A DNA stretch of 64,000 nt from Bacillota bacterium (GTDB lineage: Bacteria > Bacillota > Desulfotomaculia > Desulfotomaculales > Desulfallaceae), in contig JAEXOR010000044.1 in NCBI GenBank assembly GCA_023439185.1, forward strand, positions 201,837 through 265,836, in the 5' to 3' direction. The position numbers and the translations under genes were made by a program. Each line of letters starts with the position of its first letter. The first letter of the stretch is position 1. This document shows positions 52,065 to 60,782 of the stretch, piece by piece. The notes under the pieces were generated by a model. The model was given only the letters and a program-made list of their open reading frames with translations. It searched no databases and was not told the DNA's origin.

Positions 52065-53144
52065 TTGAAAAAGAATATGCTTACTTTTATTTTTCTAATC
52101 GCATTGATATTAGCTCCGGCTTATTCTGCCGAAGCTGCCAAGGTTGCTGTTGACGGCCGACAGGTAAACATTTTAACAGTAACAAAAAACGATACCATAC
52201 TGGTGCCGCTAAGAACAATATTTCAGGCCCTTGGAGCCGGCGTCAATTGGGATGAGCAAACGCAAACCGTTACGGCCAATAAAAAGCAAACCACTATCGA
52301 ACTTCAAATCGGTTCAAAAGTGGCTTACTGTAATGGCAACCAGGTTTTATTGCAGACTCCCGGAAAAATAGTAAATGGAAACACAATGGTTCCTTTGCGA
52401 TTCGTATCCGAGGCCTTGGGTGCCGCTGTTGACTGGAACAAAGAAACCCAAACAATTACAATCTTAAGCAATAATAATGACGCCGGGGGCGCCGCATGGC
52501 CGACTGAAGACCAATTAGGGCGCGCCATATCATGCAGCGCGGTTTACAATATCAGCAGTGAAATACCCTATGATCTTTTTATGGTGGATGAGGCCTTTAG
52601 CATATTCTCAGATGGGCAAGAATTCTTAGATGCTAATAAAGAAGCTTTGTCAGTCTGGTGGGGAATAAACGATAGAGAAGATGCTTTAAATACCATAAGC
52701 TGGTTGAAGAATGAAGGGCACAGGGAATTTTACAATCAAATCCTTTCTTTTATTGCCCAAGCAACTGACGAAGAATATCAAGAATATGCTGACGATGAAG
52801 AGTACGGTGAATATATACATTTTGTTCAAGAGAACCGCGATAAAATTGGCGAAGAAAGTTTGCTGGCGTGGGATTATTGCAGGCTGGTAGGAATTCTGCA
52901 GAATTGCCATTATGCCGGTTATATAAGCAGAGAAGAAGCCGTAACGGAAATAATGAACGCCGCCAAAGTGCTTCAAGAAAACTTTGATTCCTGGGAGGCA
53001 ATGGCACAAAATCATTTACTGGGCAGGAAATTCTGGGATAAAAATGCCGCCGGTACGGAGGCACTCAATGAAGCCGTAGACTGGCTTTTAACAAATGAAT
53101 ACAGCCCATGGATAATATATCAATGGGACTACCCTTTGGAATAA
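52065..53144 (+). CDS. Secreted protein with copper amine oxidase N-terminal domains and DUF1266
   Basis: 359 residues; TTG start at 52065 with GGGAG 11 bases upstream. Signal peptide about 1-24 (ending YSAEAA). Two stalk-type repeats follow: VPLRTIFQALGAGVNWDEQTQTVTA and VPLRFVSEALGAAVDWNKETQTITI, the copper-amine-oxidase-N unit widespread in Clostridia surface proteins, with no oxidase activity implied. From ~150 on it matches the DUF1266 pattern (WWGINDREDALNTISWL, LLAWDYCRLVGILQ). Cell-surface role unknown. Codon use is more AT-rich than the NRPS genes. Confidence 0.75.
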   Translation: MKKNMLTFIFLIALILAPAYSAEAAKVAVDGRQVNILTVTKNDTILVPLRTIFQALGAGVNWDEQTQTVTANKKQTTIELQIGSKVAYCNGNQVLLQTPGKIVNGNTMVPLRFVSEALGAAVDWNKETQTITILSNNNDAGGAAWPTEDQLGRAISCSAVYNISSEIPYDLFMVDEAFSIFSDGQEFLDANKEALSVWWGINDREDALNTISWLKNEGHREFYNQILSFIAQATDEEYQEYADDEEYGEYIHFVQENRDKIGEESLLAWDYCRLVGILQNCHYAGYISREEAVTEIMNAAKVLQENFDSWEAMAQNHLLGRKFWDKNAAGTEALNEAVDWLLTNEYSPWIIYQWDYPLE

Positions 53145-53248
53145 TACTCCAAATTATTATCGTTTCGCATTGTACAAATCAAGCAAACGCCACAGTATTC
53201 TCAATTTCCGCCGGGTAAGATATAATTACAATAAACCGGGTGATAAAA

Positions 53249-54112
53249 ATGGACGCCGAAATAACCCGCAGCGGCAACGACATCCTAATGAAATGCATGG
53301 CTGAAAGCTTCAAAGACAAAACCCTGGCCTTCTTTGGCCTCAAAACAGCCAAGATAGTGGGACTTTCACCCACCGCGCTGCCCGCCATAGAAGCCAGGGA
53401 AACCAGAACCGACACAATCTTCCTGCTGGAAGACCAAACACTGCTGCACCTGGAATTCCAGACCACCGTCAGCAAAGAAGACATCAGGCGCTTCCTGCTG
53501 TATGACGCCAGGCTGACCAACCGGGAAGAACAGGAACGGACCATCAGAACCGCCGTCATCTACTCGGGCGACATACAGCAGGCCCCCGAAACCCTGGACT
53601 GCGGCTCCATACACTACCGGGTAACCAACATCTACATGAAAGACTACGACGGCGACGCGGAATACCAAAAGCTGCGGCAACGGATCACCGCTGAAGCGCT
53701 GCTGGACGACGAAGAACTGCTGAAGCTGATCTTTTTGCCCCTGATGAAAAGCAGGGCCAAAATAGAAGAGCAGGCGGTTCAAACCCTGGAATTGGCCAGG
53801 CAACTGAAAGACGAAAAACAAAAAGTCTTTGCCATGTCCGGCATAATAGTAATCACCGACAAACATCTATCCGAAGCATACAAAAAACGTCTCCTGGAGG
53901 TGTTGAAAATGACCCAGATAGAACAGTGGATCAGGGAAGAAGGCAGGGAACAAGGCAGGGAAGAAGGTAAAATGGAAGCCGCCAAGGCAGCATTAAAGAA
54001 AGGACTGCCGGAAGAAATGGTGGCGGAGATTACCGGTTTGGATTCGGAAACCATAAAAAAACTCGGAAAAGAATTAAATTCTATAAAGCGGGAGAACAAT
54101 TCCGCTTGCTGA
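53249..54112 (+). CDS. Rpn/PD-(D/E)XK nuclease family transposase-like protein
   Basis: 287 residues from ATG 53249 (GTG 53240 possible). The nuclease core shows D-TIFLLEDQTLLHLEFQT, the D...ExQ arrangement of the Rpn family (recombination-promoting nucleases, often labelled transposase_31 or DUF4351). The C-terminal tail has REEGREQGREEGK and AAKAALKKGLPEEMVAEITGL, shared with the second Rpn gene at 55698. TATAAT at 53221 may serve as -10. Such genes are multicopy and mobile in Desulfotomaculum-like genomes. Its 3' end lies within the leader segment duplicated at 8.6 kb. Confidence 0.8.
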   Translation: MDAEITRSGNDILMKCMAESFKDKTLAFFGLKTAKIVGLSPTALPAIEARETRTDTIFLLEDQTLLHLEFQTTVSKEDIRRFLLYDARLTNREEQERTIRTAVIYSGDIQQAPETLDCGSIHYRVTNIYMKDYDGDAEYQKLRQRITAEALLDDEELLKLIFLPLMKSRAKIEEQAVQTLELARQLKDEKQKVFAMSGIIVITDKHLSEAYKKRLLEVLKMTQIEQWIREEGREQGREEGKMEAAKAALKKGLPEEMVAEITGLDSETIKKLGKELNSIKRENNSAC

Positions 54113-54226
54113 ATTATAATTCCGTCTCCGGCCTGGATAATCAAAGAGAGGACATGCTTTTCTATTAAAAATCAAATAATTAAGCGACCAAATTATTTTG
54201 ACAATGATTCTCATTGTCTTTATTAT
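54087..54226 (+). repeat. Leader region duplicated at 8611-8780 (copy B)
   Basis: Begins inside the last codons of the Rpn gene (AGCGGGAGAACAATTCCGC hairpin), continues through a CCGTCTCCG element and a GATAAT...GGACATGCT element into the Fur-type promoter. The order and spacing follow copy A, with shortened intervals. Confidence 0.55.
54198..54226 (+). promoter_or_regulatory. Fur-type promoter of the NERD-HRDC gene
   Basis: TTGACA (54198-54203), 17 bases, TATTAT (54221-54226). The spacer holds GACAATGATTCTCATTGTC (54200-54218), a perfect palindrome with 15 of 19 matches to the Fur consensus. Confidence 0.7.
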
Positions 54227-54308
54227 TTTCTTAATAGACGCTCATGACGATTGAGGCACTCGTAAAAGTAAAATTGGTTTTCAGGTTTGTCGATATTTTT
54301 TGATTTAT

Positions 54309-54326
54309 ATAGACGATGCCGTCTAT
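54309..54326. promoter_or_regulatory. 18-bp leader palindrome (B copy)
   Basis: ATAGACG-ATGC-CGTCTAT, arms identical to 8842-8859, 78 bases before the NERD-HRDC start codon and about 80 bases downstream of the Fur-type promoter. Confidence 0.6.
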
Positions 54327-54403
54327 TCTCCTTTGTGTAAAGTGAGCAGATCGAAGAGCAAATCAAAGCCATCTATATAAAGAGAAAAAGGGGGGGGGTA
54401 AAC

Positions 54404-55450
54404 ATGGCGCTTTTTAACAAGCTTGATCAACCTGTATTCTTGAAAGAAGAAAGTGACGTAGCAGACTATATTTCTAGACTAAAATCCATTCGAAACATAG
54501 CAAAAGGAGCAATGAGAGAAATAATAGATAGGGAAATAAAAATTTTCTCTATTGGAGAATTCGGGGAGAACAATATTGCGTTTGAATTAAAAAACAGCGG
54601 CATGCCTATGTATATCTTACGGGATATTCATCTTGAATCTGGGAATTTGACTGCACAAATAGATTTCATAGTGGTAACTAGAAAAATAGCTTTTGTCATT
54701 GAGTGCAAGAATCTTATCGGTGACATCGAAATTGACAGTAGAGGGAACTTTATAAGAAACTACGAATTCAATGGGAAACGTATCCGAGAGGGGATATATT
54801 CCCCCATAACTCAGAATCAAAGACACCTGGAAGTTCTGAAGCAGATAGTGAAAAACGCCAAGACAAATTTTTTGATGAAAATGGTGGTTGATAGATTCTT
54901 TCATGATAGTTATAAATCTATTGTGGTTTTGGCTAATCCCAAAACGTTATTAAATGCTAAAAATGCAAAAAAAGAAATTAAAGAAAAGGTTATCCGTGCC
55001 GATCAACTGATTCAATATATAAAAGCCGTTTACAATCGGTCCAAGAACCCAGAAGATAGTGATGCAAATATGAAGGCCTGGGCTGAAAAATTGCTGAAAT
55101 TACATAGGCCGAAACAATCAGATTGGGTAAGGAAATATGCAGAGATAAACAATAACCTGGATACAGGTAATCAAACAGATTTTGAAGAAAAACAGTATGC
55201 GACCAGGCAGATGAGTAAAAAAATAATTGATAAGGAATTACTGGCACAGAACCTAAAATCATTTAGATTAGAAAAATGCAGAGAAGAAAAAATCAAACCT
55301 TACTATATATTTAACGACAAGCAGTTGGTGGATCTCATTGAAAAGATGCCTGATTCCAAAGCATCTTTACTGAGGGTTTCTGGATTCGGAGAAGTGAAGG
55401 CGGAGAAATATGGGGAGAAAATTTTAGAGATATTGAACAATTGCAGATAA
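54404..55450 (+). CDS. NERD domain and HRDC domain protein
   Basis: 348 residues after a GGGGGGGGG run near the ATG. The NERD (nuclease-related) region spans about 50-190, with ReIDFIVVTRKIAFVIECKNL carrying the D...ExK-like catalytic pattern. The C-terminal ~75 residues (FRLEKCREEKIKPYYIFNDKQLVDLIEKMP...LLRVSGFGEVKAEKYGEKIL) form an HRDC domain, normally found in RecQ helicases and RNase D, which binds nucleic acids. The combination suggests DNA processing, repair or defence. The gene lies between two Rpn genes, but its promoter is Fur-type with the 18-bp palindrome, an odd control for such a protein. Confidence 0.78.
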   Translation: MALFNKLDQPVFLKEESDVADYISRLKSIRNIAKGAMREIIDREIKIFSIGEFGENNIAFELKNSGMPMYILRDIHLESGNLTAQIDFIVVTRKIAFVIECKNLIGDIEIDSRGNFIRNYEFNGKRIREGIYSPITQNQRHLEVLKQIVKNAKTNFLMKMVVDRFFHDSYKSIVVLANPKTLLNAKNAKKEIKEKVIRADQLIQYIKAVYNRSKNPEDSDANMKAWAEKLLKLHRPKQSDWVRKYAEINNNLDTGNQTDFEEKQYATRQMSKKIIDKELLAQNLKSFRLEKCREEKIKPYYIFNDKQLVDLIEKMPDSKASLLRVSGFGEVKAEKYGEKILEILNNCR

Positions 55451-55550
55451 AATTACGGCAATGCCAATAGAAATTAGGGAACCAGGAGCTGCTGAAGACC
55501 GAGCCGGACAGCGCCGGCACGTCCGGTCAATGAAGCAAGGGAACGCGACC

Positions 55551-55592
55551 CGGTTTAAAGTCAAGCCCGAAGCGCAGGGCGGCAGCACTTGA
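55551..55592 (+). pseudogene. Remnant of an RND transporter gene 3' end
   Basis: Translates as RFKVKPEAQGGST then stop, nearly the same as the last residues of the RND pump (WFKIKPEAQNGSV stop, 45797-45834), and the DNA similarity runs on past the stop codon (TTGAT-ATGT). Only this tail is left; the 247-base gap around it has no gene. Confidence 0.65.
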
Positions 55593-55697
55593 TTATGTCC
55601 GGAAAAAATCATCTGTTTTTACTGCATAATATCATCTTGAAACCATCTCCCGCCGGTTATATACTAAAAACAGGAATTGACTTAGGAGTACTTCCAA

Positions 55698-56609
55698 ATG
55701 GAAAACAACCAGATCGATCATGACCGCCTGTTTAAAGAATTGCTGGAGACATTCTTTGCCGAATTTATGGAACTTTTCTTTCCGGAAGCCGCCCAATCCA
55801 TTGACCTGAAGCAAATCAAATTTCTCCAGCAGGAGATATTTACCGACGTAACAGCCGGGGAAAAACACACCGTGGACATATTAGCGGAGACCCGTCTAAA
55901 AGATGAACCCGGCCTGATCCTGGTCCATGTTGAGCCCCAGGCATACGAGCAAAAGAAATTCAACGAGCGGATGTTTATCTACTTCAGCCGGCTATATGAA
56001 AAATACCGGCGCCGGATACTGCCCGTGGCGGTATTCAGCTATGACCGGGTACGGGATGAACCGGACAGTTTCGGGCTGGGGTTCCCCTTTCTGGCAGTCT
56101 TGGATTTCCGGTTTTACAAGCTGGAACTAAAGAAACTGCACTGGCGGGAATATATTCGCAGCGACAATCCGGTGGCCGCCGCCCTGTTAAGCAAAATGGG
56201 CTATCAGACGGAAGAAAGAATCAAAGTAAAGCTGGAATTCATGCGCATGCTGATCCGGATGCAACTTAATCTGGCCCGGATGGAACTGCTGACCGGCTTT
56301 TTCGAGACCTACCTGAAATTAGACCCGGCGGAAAAAGAACAGTTTAACCGTGAACTGGGTAAACTGGATTACAAGGAGGTTGACCAAATTATGCAGATAA
56401 GAACCAGTTGGCATGAGGAGGGCCGCGCCGAGGGTATTAAAGAAGGTGTAAAGGAAGGCATAAAAGAGGGCATTAAAGAAGGCGAAACTAAAAAAGCGCT
56501 GGAAACCGCCCGGGCCGCCTTGAAGAAAGGGCTGGCGGAAGATGTGATTGCTGAAATAACCGGTCTGAGTGCCGAAGACGTTAGAAAGCTGAAGGACCAG
56601 TTGAATTAA
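55698..56609 (+). CDS. Rpn/PD-(D/E)XK nuclease family transposase-like protein, second copy
   Basis: 303 residues. Family features: N-terminal DHDRLFKELLETFFAEFMELFFP, nuclease stretch with VDILAETRLKDEPGLILVHVEPQ (D...ExQ), then FNERMFIYFSRLYEKYRR. The C terminus has a lysine/glutamate repeat (EGVKEGIKEGIKEGE) and ALKKGLAEDVIAEITGL, similar to the 53.2-kb gene although the cores differ. Likely a mobile nuclease; it marks the accessory zone between the RHS locus and the metal-resistance genes. Confidence 0.82.
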   Translation: MENNQIDHDRLFKELLETFFAEFMELFFPEAAQSIDLKQIKFLQQEIFTDVTAGEKHTVDILAETRLKDEPGLILVHVEPQAYEQKKFNERMFIYFSRLYEKYRRRILPVAVFSYDRVRDEPDSFGLGFPFLAVLDFRFYKLELKKLHWREYIRSDNPVAAALLSKMGYQTEERIKVKLEFMRMLIRMQLNLARMELLTGFFETYLKLDPAEKEQFNRELGKLDYKEVDQIMQIRTSWHEEGRAEGIKEGVKEGIKEGIKEGETKKALETARAALKKGLAEDVIAEITGLSAEDVRKLKDQLN

Positions 56610-56696
56610 GGCCGGGGAGAAAACATTCTCATTCTCCAAAGACTGGCTTGAACGTGGATATAAATGGTATCGTAAGATCGTTTTAAAGGAGAACGC

Positions 56697-57299
56697 ATGA
56701 AGGAATATATCAGAAAAACCAGGGAGGAACGGAAGGCGGAGATACGGGCCGCGGCGTTGGATGTTTTTTTGGCCAAGGGATATAAAAACACCACCATGGA
56801 GGATGTCATCAATGCCACCAGCCTCTCGAAGGGTGGGTTTTACCACTATTACAGCAGCACCAAGGAAATATTGATCGACATTATGAAGCTCAGCAACTAC
56901 CGGTTCATAGAGGGCAGCGTCAAGCTGGAGAAAAAAACCTCCCGGCAGGAAATACGGGAGGTTTTAACCCAAAGCACGCTGGATAGAATCCTGGGTGAGA
57001 AGCCGGAAAGAAAGCTGTATTTAATGTTTGCGTATGAAATGATCTATGACCCGGATTTCGAAAAGATATATTTGCAATTGGAACAGGAATCATTCGCTTT
57101 ATTTGAAAAGGCCATCCGGAAACAACTGCCGGATTTTGCCTTTGACAGCTTAAAGGCCAAAATACAATTTTTAAGCCGCTTGATTAACGCTGTTGTCCTG
57201 GCCCAAAAAATGTTTTCGGACAAGCAGGTATTTCAAAACAACCGGGACAAACTGGAAGAAATTTTTGACGCTCTCTACCGGGATATATTGGACGGGTAG
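56697..57299 (+). CDS. TetR/AcrR-family transcriptional regulator
   Basis: 200 residues. N-terminal helix-turn-helix: RKAEIRAAALDVFLAKGYKNTTMEDVINATSLSKGGFYHYYSSTKEIL, the classic TetR fingerprint. The C-terminal ligand domain is helical and unclassified. AAAGGAG precedes the ATG. It is convergent with cadA, sharing a bidirectional hairpin, and has no divergent target gene nearby. Its regulon is not evident; the RND pair is the only obvious AcrR-like target in the window but lies 14 kb away. Confidence 0.88.
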   Translation: MKEYIRKTREERKAEIRAAALDVFLAKGYKNTTMEDVINATSLSKGGFYHYYSSTKEILIDIMKLSNYRFIEGSVKLEKKTSRQEIREVLTQSTLDRILGEKPERKLYLMFAYEMIYDPDFEKIYLQLEQESFALFEKAIRKQLPDFAFDSLKAKIQFLSRLINAVVLAQKMFSDKQVFQNNRDKLEEIFDALYRDILDG

Positions 57300-57305
57300 G
57301 ATGAA

Positions 57306-57331
57306 GAAATAACCGGCGAACCGGTTATTTC
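57306..57331. terminator. Bidirectional terminator between tetR and cadA
   Basis: Perfect 11-bp inverted repeat GAAATAACCGG-CGAA-CCGGTTATTTC with a stable CGAA tetraloop. It overlaps the cadA stop codon and would serve both convergent genes. Confidence 0.75.
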
Positions 57332-59388
57332 ATTGCCCGCATGGCATTGAGGACCGCCAGCAGGGCCACGCCGACATCGGCGAATACCGCCTCCCACATT
57401 GAGGCCAGGCCAATGACGCCCAGCAGGAGCACCACCCCTTTGACCCCCAGGGCGAGGACTACATTTTGCATGACGATGGCCTTTGTCTTACGGGCCACAA
57501 CAATCGCTTCGGCCAGTTTGGAAGGCTGGCCGGTCATCAGCACCACGTCTGCTGCTTCAATGGCCGCATCGGAAGCGACTCCGCCCATGGCTACCCCCAC
57601 CCCGGCCCGGGCCAGGGAAGGGGCATCGTTAATGCCGTCGCCCACAAAAACAACCTTTTTCCCGGCCCCGCTCTGCTGTTCCAGTTCCTCAATCTTTTCC
57701 ATCTTTTGCTGGGGAAGAAGCTCGGCGAAAATAAGGTCCAGGCCGAGTTTTTTGCCGATTGCTTCGGCCACGGATTTTTTGTCTCCCGTCAGCATGACAA
57801 TTTTGCGCACGCCGAGGCTTCTGAGGCTCTTGATTGCCGGCGCCGCGTCTTCTTTGACTTCATCCGCCACGGCAATGCTGCCGGCATATTTCCCTCCCAC
57901 GGCTATATATAACCGCATATCCGCGTCCCTGTCCTCCGGAAAATCTATGCCATGCTGCCGCATCATCGTTCCGTTGCCCATCAGTACTTCTCCGTCCGAC
58001 AGTTTTACCCGCGTGCCCCGGCCGGGCAGTTCAGCAAAGCTGTGCACGTCATGCCCGTCTATTTTTCCGTCCCAGGCCCGGCGAATGGAAGCCGCGACGG
58101 GATGGGAGGAGTAGCTGGCCGCGGCGGCCCCGTAGCGCAGCAGTTCCCCCGCGCTGAAGCCGTTGGCCGGGTAGATGCCGTTTACGGTAAAGACCCCCCG
58201 GGTTAAGGTGCCCGTTTTGTCAAAGACCACCGTATCCACATGGCTCAGCGCTTCGAGATAGTTGCCGCCTTTAACCAGGATGCCTCTTTTGGACGCCCCG
58301 CCGATACCGCCGAAAAATCCCAGGGGGATGGAGATCACCAGGGCGCAGGGGCAGGAGATGACCAGAAAGACCAGCGCTCTGTAAGCCCAGGCGGAGAAAG
58401 CCTGTCCCGGTATCAATAACGGGGGCAGCACGGCCAGCAGGAACGCCGCCGCCACCACGGCGGGGGTATAGTAACCGGCAAAGCGGGTGATAAATCTTTC
58501 CGTATGCGCTTTGCGGGCAGCGGCGCCCTCCACCAGGGCGAGCACGCGGCTCACGGTGGACTGGCTGTACTCTTTGGTGACCTTGATGCTGACAAGCCCG
58601 GTTTTGTTGACTGAGCCCGAGAGGACTTCGTCCCCCGCCGCTATATCACGGGGCAGGGATTCGCCGGTCAGGGCGGAAAGGTCCAGGCTTGAATTGCCGT
58701 CCAGGACCGTACCGTCCAGGGGAACTCTCTCTCCGGGCCGGACTATGATCATGGCCCCGGTTTTAACCAGTTCGGGAGCTACTTTTTTTGTCTGCCCGTT
58801 TTCCTGGAGCCAGGCGTAATCGGGGCGGATGTCCATCAGCTGTTCAATGGACCTGCGGGAGCGGTTTACGGCATGCCCCTGGAGCAGTTCGCCCGCCTGG
58901 TAGAAAACCATCACCGCCACTCCCTCGGGGTACTCGCCAATGGCAAAGGCCCCCAGGGTGGCCAGAGACATGAGGAAATTTTCATCAAAAACCTTGCCCC
59001 TGATGATATTTTGGGCTGCTTTGAGCAGGACGCCGCCGCCAAAAATGAGGTAGGCGGCGGCAAAAACGGCCGGTTCCATAAGTCCGCGCAGCGGCAGGAG
59101 CAGGCCGGCCGCAAAAATAAGAGCACCGCCAGCGTAAAGGGCAAGCCTGGCCGGCTGCAGGAGCTCTTTAGGGGTTAACGCGGTGCTGCAGCCGCAGCCG
59201 TCCTCGGTTGCACAACAGGTGCCGCCGGTATGCTGGTGGTGCTCCGTCACGGGAGTTAAAGCCTGTCCGCAGCCGCAGCTGTTAGCGGTTGAACAACAAG
59301 CGCCGCCTTCGTGGTGATGATGCTCCGCCGCGGGAATTAAAGCTTTGCCGCAACCGTAGCCGTCTTCGGTTGAACAATGATGACCCAC
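57325..59388 (-). CDS. cadA: Cd2+/Zn2+/Co2+-translocating P1B-type ATPase with repeated Cys/His N terminus
   Basis: 687 residues; GTG start at 59388 with AAGGAG 9 bases upstream. Catalytic features: membrane metal motif SCPCALVISIP, phosphorylation site DKTGTLT, SSHPVA, and hinge GDGINDAPSLA. The CPC with a ZntA/CadA-like context points to divalent soft metals. Instead of an HMA domain the N terminus has a 27-residue unit repeated about 2.7 times, with Cys5/32/59, Cys13/40/67 and HHHH/HHQH clusters, likely metal-binding. It is the second gene of a cadC-cadA operon (28-base gap). Confidence 0.9.
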   Translation of the reverse strand: MGHHCSTEDGYGCGKALIPAAEHHHHEGGACCSTANSCGCGQALTPVTEHHQHTGGTCCATEDGCGCSTALTPKELLQPARLALYAGGALIFAAGLLLPLRGLMEPAVFAAAYLIFGGGVLLKAAQNIIRGKVFDENFLMSLATLGAFAIGEYPEGVAVMVFYQAGELLQGHAVNRSRRSIEQLMDIRPDYAWLQENGQTKKVAPELVKTGAMIIVRPGERVPLDGTVLDGNSSLDLSALTGESLPRDIAAGDEVLSGSVNKTGLVSIKVTKEYSQSTVSRVLALVEGAAARKAHTERFITRFAGYYTPAVVAAAFLLAVLPPLLIPGQAFSAWAYRALVFLVISCPCALVISIPLGFFGGIGGASKRGILVKGGNYLEALSHVDTVVFDKTGTLTRGVFTVNGIYPANGFSAGELLRYGAAAASYSSHPVAASIRRAWDGKIDGHDVHSFAELPGRGTRVKLSDGEVLMGNGTMMRQHGIDFPEDRDADMRLYIAVGGKYAGSIAVADEVKEDAAPAIKSLRSLGVRKIVMLTGDKKSVAEAIGKKLGLDLIFAELLPQQKMEKIEELEQQSGAGKKVVFVGDGINDAPSLARAGVGVAMGGVASDAAIEAADVVLMTGQPSKLAEAIVVARKTKAIVMQNVVLALGVKGVVLLLGVIGLASMWEAVFADVGVALLAVLNAMRAMK

Positions 59389-59416
59389 TGTTTGATGCTC
59401 CTTCCAGTTCCCCGGT

Positions 59417-59782
59417 TTACTCGTTGATATGGTTTAAGCCCTGGTTGAATATCTCTTCAATATGCTTGTCGTCCAGGGAGTAAAAAATAATTTTGCCTGC
59501 CCGGCGGCGTTTAACCAGCCGGGCCTGTTTTAAAACGCGAAGCTGGTGGGATATCGCCGACTGGGTCATATTTAAAAGATAGGCGATATCGCAGACGCAC
59601 ATTTCCTCTTCAAACAAGGCGCAGATGATTTTGATCCGGGTGGAATCGCCGAAGACCTTGAATAATTCAGCCAGATCATAAAGTGTTTCCTCGGCTGGCA
59701 TTTTTTGCCGCACCCGGCCGACAATCTCGTCATGGATAACGTTGCAGTCACACAGCATTTTTTCTTCTTTTTTTGCGCGCAC
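59417..59782 (-). CDS. cadC: ArsR/SmtB-family metal-sensing repressor, CadC-like
   Basis: 121 residues; GTG start at 59782. Winged helix with MTQSAISHQLRVLKQARLVKRRRAGK. Metal ligands typical of CadC are visible: N-terminal CDC (LCDCNVIH) and the EEMCVCDIA motif in helix 3, the alpha3N site for Cd/Pb/Zn. CadC represses cad operons until metal binds. It precedes cadA on the same strand, and an imperfect palindrome overlaps its promoter. Confidence 0.92.
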   Translation of the reverse strand: MRAKKEEKMLCDCNVIHDEIVGRVRQKMPAEETLYDLAELFKVFGDSTRIKIICALFEEEMCVCDIAYLLNMTQSAISHQLRVLKQARLVKRRRAGKIIFYSLDDKHIEEIFNQGLNHINE

Positions 59783-59812
59783 AGTTTCACCACCAAAATT
59801 TAATCACATGAA

Positions 59813-59864
59813 TATATGAAGAGTTGTTCAAGTATATAATAATTCCACCATTTTGGATTGTCAA
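59813..59864 (-). promoter_or_regulatory. cadC-cadA promoter with overlapping operator
   Basis: Read on the minus strand: TTGACA (59864-59859), 17 bases, TATTAT (59841-59836). An imperfect inverted repeat, TATATGAA-N6-TTCAAGTATATA, at 59813-59838 overlaps the -10 and start region, where CadC/SmtB operators lie. Confidence 0.75.
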
Positions 59865-59925
59865 TAGGGGATTGCTTAAACTATTCGCCCAACCCGGTTA
59901 GATGCTTTTTTTCGGGTATCTGCGC

Positions 59926-60594
59926 CTACGGCTTTTCTTGGGAGCGCTCCGGTGCGCCTTTCCGCGCGATGATATAGACGGCCAGTGCCGTAGCGCCAAC
60001 CAGCCCCGCGATGTAGGGGGCGGTCAGGTAGTCCCCGGGCACCGACGTGTACAGGCCGATATACCCGAAAGCGATAAAGAGCATGGCGGATATCCATTTA
60101 ACAACTTGCTCGGGCATTTTTTTGCCCGCCACCACGCCGACGTATATGCCGAGGGCGTCGGCAATGAGCATTCCCACGGTGGTTCCCATTAATACAGCCA
60201 GGGGGGCATTATATTTCGCCGCCAGGGCAATGGTGGCAAACTGGGTCTTGTCCCCCATTTCCGCAAAGAAGAATGCGATGCTTACGGTTAACACAGGACC
60301 CCAAAGGGATTTGCGCTGTTCTTCCCCTTGCAGGCTGTCTCCCCGGATGGTCCATAAACCAAACAAAATGAAGGAACCCGAGGTAATGATCTGAATTACG
60401 CCCAGATTAAGGCTCGTGCCCAGATAGTTGCCCAATGCCACTGCCAGAGCGTGATTCAGCACAGTGGCTAAAAACACTCCCATCAATACGGATTTGGCTG
60501 AAAACCGCGCGGCCATGGCCATGGCCAGCAGCTGGGTTTTATCTCCCATTTCCGCCAGCACCACCATTAAAACCGCACCCAGAAACACCAGCAT
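59926..60594 (-). CDS. GDT1/UPF0016-family manganese exporter
   Basis: 222 residues, six predicted transmembrane helices in two homologous halves. Each half carries the family motif ExGDKT: AEMGDKTQLLAM near the N terminus and AEMGDKTQFATIALA after the middle loop. GDT1/TMEM165 proteins move Mn2+ (or Ca2+) against H+; bacterial members such as MneA prevent manganese toxicity. The leader contains a yybP-ykoY manganese riboswitch, which strongly supports Mn export. It neighbours the cad operon but has its own promoter. Confidence 0.92.
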   Translation of the reverse strand: MLVFLGAVLMVVLAEMGDKTQLLAMAMAARFSAKSVLMGVFLATVLNHALAVALGNYLGTSLNLGVIQIITSGSFILFGLWTIRGDSLQGEEQRKSLWGPVLTVSIAFFFAEMGDKTQFATIALAAKYNAPLAVLMGTTVGMLIADALGIYVGVVAGKKMPEQVVKWISAMLFIAFGYIGLYTSVPGDYLTAPYIAGLVGATALAVYIIARKGAPERSQEKP

Positions 60595-60619
60595 AATCCT
60601 ACCCCCTTAAGCAAAATAA

Positions 60620-60752
60620 AGCGAGACTTTCAACATAACCGGAAAAAAGGTTATGTTAAAAGTCTCGCTGATTGGCATGTTTACGCCAACGGTGAAGCCA
60701 GGCCTTTGGCCAGTATGTTGACTTCACCTGCAGCCAGCTACTCCCTTTTAAC
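60620..60752 (-). promoter_or_regulatory. yybP-ykoY (Mn2+) riboswitch with terminator
   Basis: Minus strand, 5' end near 60752. Conserved AAAAGGGAGTAGC opens the aptamer, followed by AGGTGAAGTCAACATACTGG, the paired arm and GCCAATCAGCGAGAC. A long hairpin, AGCGAGACTTT-AACATAACC with its complement (60669-60620), followed by T residues, is the expression platform. Family knowledge: Mn2+ binding disrupts the terminator and turns expression on. Confidence 0.88.
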
Positions 60753-60782
60753 AAAAAAAGCTGGATTTTCAAGGTTTTTATA

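Noticed and set aside
53249..56609. Treating the 53-57 kb zone as a single composite transposon
   Set aside because: The two Rpn proteins differ in their cores and no flanking inverted repeats or target duplications are visible.
56612..56640. Possible Fur box before the tetR gene (complement reads GAGAATGAGAATG)
   Set aside because: Only about 12 of 19 consensus matches and no promoter in the right place.
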